DNA from: Desulfuromonadaceae bacterium
Lineage (GTDB): Bacteria; Desulfobacterota; Desulfuromonadia; Geobacterales; Pseudopelobacteraceae
Reading direction: 5' to 3'
DNA: 64,000 nt
Assembly (NCBI GenBank): GCA_028687585.1
Contig: JAQTZV010000012.1
Span: 1 to 64,000, forward strand
The notes under the pieces were generated by a model. That model was given only the letters and a program-made list of their open reading frames with translations, searched no databases and was not told the DNA's origin. Position numbers and translations under genes: made by a program. Shown piece by piece: positions 62,740 to 64,000 of this stretch; position 1 is the stretch's first letter; each line of letters begins with the position of its first letter.

Positions 62740-62779
62740 GTCCCGGCCAGACTGTACATTCCTGGCCGGGACTTTTATT
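62740..62779 (+). terminator. Intrinsic terminator/attenuator
   Basis: A perfect 11-bp stem: GTCCCGGCCAG (62740-62750) with CTGGCCGGGAC (62762-62772), then a short T-run. It lies between the 100-aa gene and the next two genes, which have no promoter of their own that I can see, so it probably lowers their expression by partial termination. Confidence 0.85.
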
Positions 62780-62803
62780 GCTCGATGAATGGAGGTTGCC
62801 GCT

Positions 62804-63337
62804 ATGAAACAAGTTGTTGTTATCCTGATTGCTGTTACTCTGATTTGTGGCGGTGCCAGTAAAACCTTTGCTTTCTGGGGTGATGTTGCGCGTCAGAGTC
62901 CCAGTGGGCTCGATGTTGCTGCCGGTTATGATGTAAATACCGTAACCACCATACGCGGAACGGTCATCACACCTCCTGCCAAAGCAGATAAGAATGAGCA
63001 TACCCAGATGACCATAGCGACGGGGCAAGGTGTTGCAACGGTACTGCTTGGCCCCTGGTCATACTGGGAACGACAAGGCTTCACCGTGAACCGTGACCAG
63101 GAAATCAGTATAACCGGTTCCAGAGCCCAGGGGAAAGATGGCTCGACCTATCTCTTTGCCCAGAAACTGGAAAATATAACGGCCGGCAGTTCACTTTCAC
63201 TGCGCTCTGATTCAGGTGTTCCAAACTGGTCGCGTGGTCGCGGCGGTGGAGGCGGCGGTGGAGGGCAAAACATTAATCGTGGCACTGGTGGTGGAGCAGG
63301 GTATCGTGGCGGCGCCATGAGGGGGGGGGGTAGATGA
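62804..63337 (+). CDS. Exported protein with Gly/Arg-rich C-terminus
   Basis: A 177-residue protein: signal peptide (1-24, T-F-A), then a small beta domain (about 40-125) containing V-T-T-I-R-G-T-V-I-T-P-P, V-L-L-G-P-W-S-Y-W and I-S-I-T-G-S-R-A-Q, resembling an OB-like barrel. The final 45 residues are Gly/Arg-rich with a run of Gly. GGAGG precedes ATG 62804. ATGA overlap with the following gene. Confidence 0.7.
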   Translation: MKQVVVILIAVTLICGGASKTFAFWGDVARQSPSGLDVAAGYDVNTVTTIRGTVITPPAKADKNEHTQMTIATGQGVATVLLGPWSYWERQGFTVNRDQEISITGSRAQGKDGSTYLFAQKLENITAGSSLSLRSDSGVPNWSRGRGGGGGGGGQNINRGTGGGAGYRGGAMRGGGR

Positions 63338-64000
63338 TGAATTCACCGGTTTTTTCTGCAGTTGCAGTATTTGTACTCATTACATTTCTTTCAGGGGCTT
63401 CATGGGGCGTCGAGCTTTCTGAAAAACAGTCAACCGCATCTATCAGCGTTGGTGGCGAATTCAGCTCGGGTAGCTACAATACCGCGAGTACCACCCGCAG
63501 TTTCTATCTGCCGCTGATTGCCAGTTGGTATCCGACCGACCGCCTTGATACGAGTGTAGAGTTGCCGTTTCTTTATCAAAGCAGTTCCGAGATAACGACA
63601 TCCATCTATCAAACTCCAACCGCCATGACCAGTTCCCAGAGCACAGCCCGCCGAGGTGGAACCGGTGGACAAAGTGGATCCGTTGGAACAAGCGGAACAA
63701 GCGGAACAAGCGGAACAGGCAGTTCAGCGGTTTCAGGGCTTGGCGACATTGTGTTGCGGGCAGGGTATATCCTGACTTTTGAGGGCGACGCCCTGCCACA
63801 GCTCAGAACGTCCCTGTTTGTCAAAGCGCCGACCGCTTCAGTTTCCGACGGACTTGGCACGGGAGAATTCGACCTCGGCGGAGGGCTTGATCTCTCCAAA
63901 TGGTTCGGCGACATGTATCTGGCCGGGGAGGCCATCTATTGTTATCAGGGCAAAGTGGCCGGTTTTGGATTAAGGGACTACCTCAGTTACAGCGGTACCG
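63334..64000 (+). CDS. Putative outer-membrane beta-barrel protein (partial)
   Basis: Open to the end of the window (at least 222 codons). Signal peptide (1-24, A-S-W-G), then amphipathic strands such as S-F-Y-L-P-L-I-A-S-W-Y-P and L-D-T-S-V-E-L-P-F-L-Y, and G-L-G-D-I-V-L-R-A-G-Y, as in transporter-like outer-membrane proteins that detect or pass aromatic compounds (MetA-pathway phenol type). A Ser/Thr/Gly loop includes four tandem 9-bp units encoding G-T-S. ATG 63334 overlaps the previous stop (ATGA). Confidence 0.65.
   Translation, partial: MMNSPVFSAVAVFVLITFLSGASWGVELSEKQSTASISVGGEFSSGSYNTASTTRSFYLPLIASWYPTDRLDTSVELPFLYQSSSEITTSIYQTPTAMTSSQSTARRGGTGGQSGSVGTSGTSGTSGTGSSAVSGLGDIVLRAGYILTFEGDALPQLRTSLFVKAPTASVSDGLGTGEFDLGGGLDLSKWFGDMYLAGEAIYCYQGKVAGFGLRDYLSYSGT

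Noticed and set aside
63670..63720. Short tandem 9-bp repeats as a phase-variable tract
   Set aside because: The unit length is a multiple of three, so copy-number change would not shift the frame; only loop length could vary.
1..64000. Prophage or integrative element spanning the accessory region
   Set aside because: No integrase, phage structural gene or tRNA attachment site was seen; the M15 endolysin-like gene alone is not enough.

Overview
The window looks like chromosome of a member of the Desulfuromonadia, most likely the Geobacteraceae. The basis is: an octaheme c-type cytochrome, a tungsten-type aldehyde:ferredoxin oxidoreductase homologue, several convincing sigma-54 (-24/-12) promoters, a GEMM-I riboswitch carrying the sequence signature of the 3',3'-cGAMP class known from Geobacter, a PilZ protein and a CheB/CheR-PAS protein. 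No rRNA, tRNA, CRISPR array or transposase gene was found.

Region 1 (1-17150) is accessory and defence-like. It opens with a HEPN/MNT toxin-antitoxin pair present twice as an almost exact 881-bp tandem duplication. Next comes a 13-kb same-strand cluster: a small membrane protein, a MoxR-like AAA+ ATPase, a 786-aa protein with a TraB/PrgY-like N-terminus, a TPR protein, a receiver-like (cREC-type) protein, and two giant paralogous STAND proteins (DUF4062 - NACHT-like NTPase - TPR). An XRE/AbiEii-type toxin-antitoxin pair follows, with a consensus promoter so close to its start codon that the mRNA is probably leaderless. The 13-kb cluster is the best candidate here for an undescribed immune or stress-surveillance system.

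Region 2 (17150-28100) carries envelope and stress genes, mostly on the minus strand: MtfA-like peptidase, PGPGW protein, P-type cation ATPase, phospholipase D-like lipoprotein and partner, DUF302 protein, aldehyde oxidoreductase and AI-2E transporter. Four diverged copies of a roughly 155-bp intergenic repeat with palindromic ends lie among them.

Region 3 (28100-34100) has a sigma-54 promoter followed by a cGAMP-type GEMM riboswitch/terminator in front of a secreted two-haem, Ig-repeat protein with a His/Asp-rich tail. A second sigma-54 promoter, a small membrane protein, a response regulator, YjdM, an M50-like membrane protein, an FMN reductase and a PilZ protein follow.

Region 4 (34200-42050) contains a DUF4403 protein and an unusual minus-strand operon of four genes without signal peptides: M15-like peptidase, clostripain-family peptidase, GH13 amylase and a SLOG-like protein. 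YaeQ, DUF4149 and GIY-YIG genes come next.

Region 5 (42100-56600) holds CheB/CheR-PAS, a complete TolC/MFP/RND efflux operon, and a long plus-strand run of redox-associated genes: C_GCAxxG_C_C protein, DUF2892, metallo-beta-lactamase fold, octaheme cytochrome, isochorismatase-like, methyltransferase, rhodanese, thioredoxin-like and CcdA.

Region 6 (56600-64000) is a TetR - TolC - MFP - FtsX-type permease - ATPase efflux operon. It is bracketed by two small secreted-protein genes whose sigma-54 promoters share tandem upstream sites at identical spacing, so they are almost certainly co-regulated. The last gene, a putative outer-membrane protein, runs off the end.
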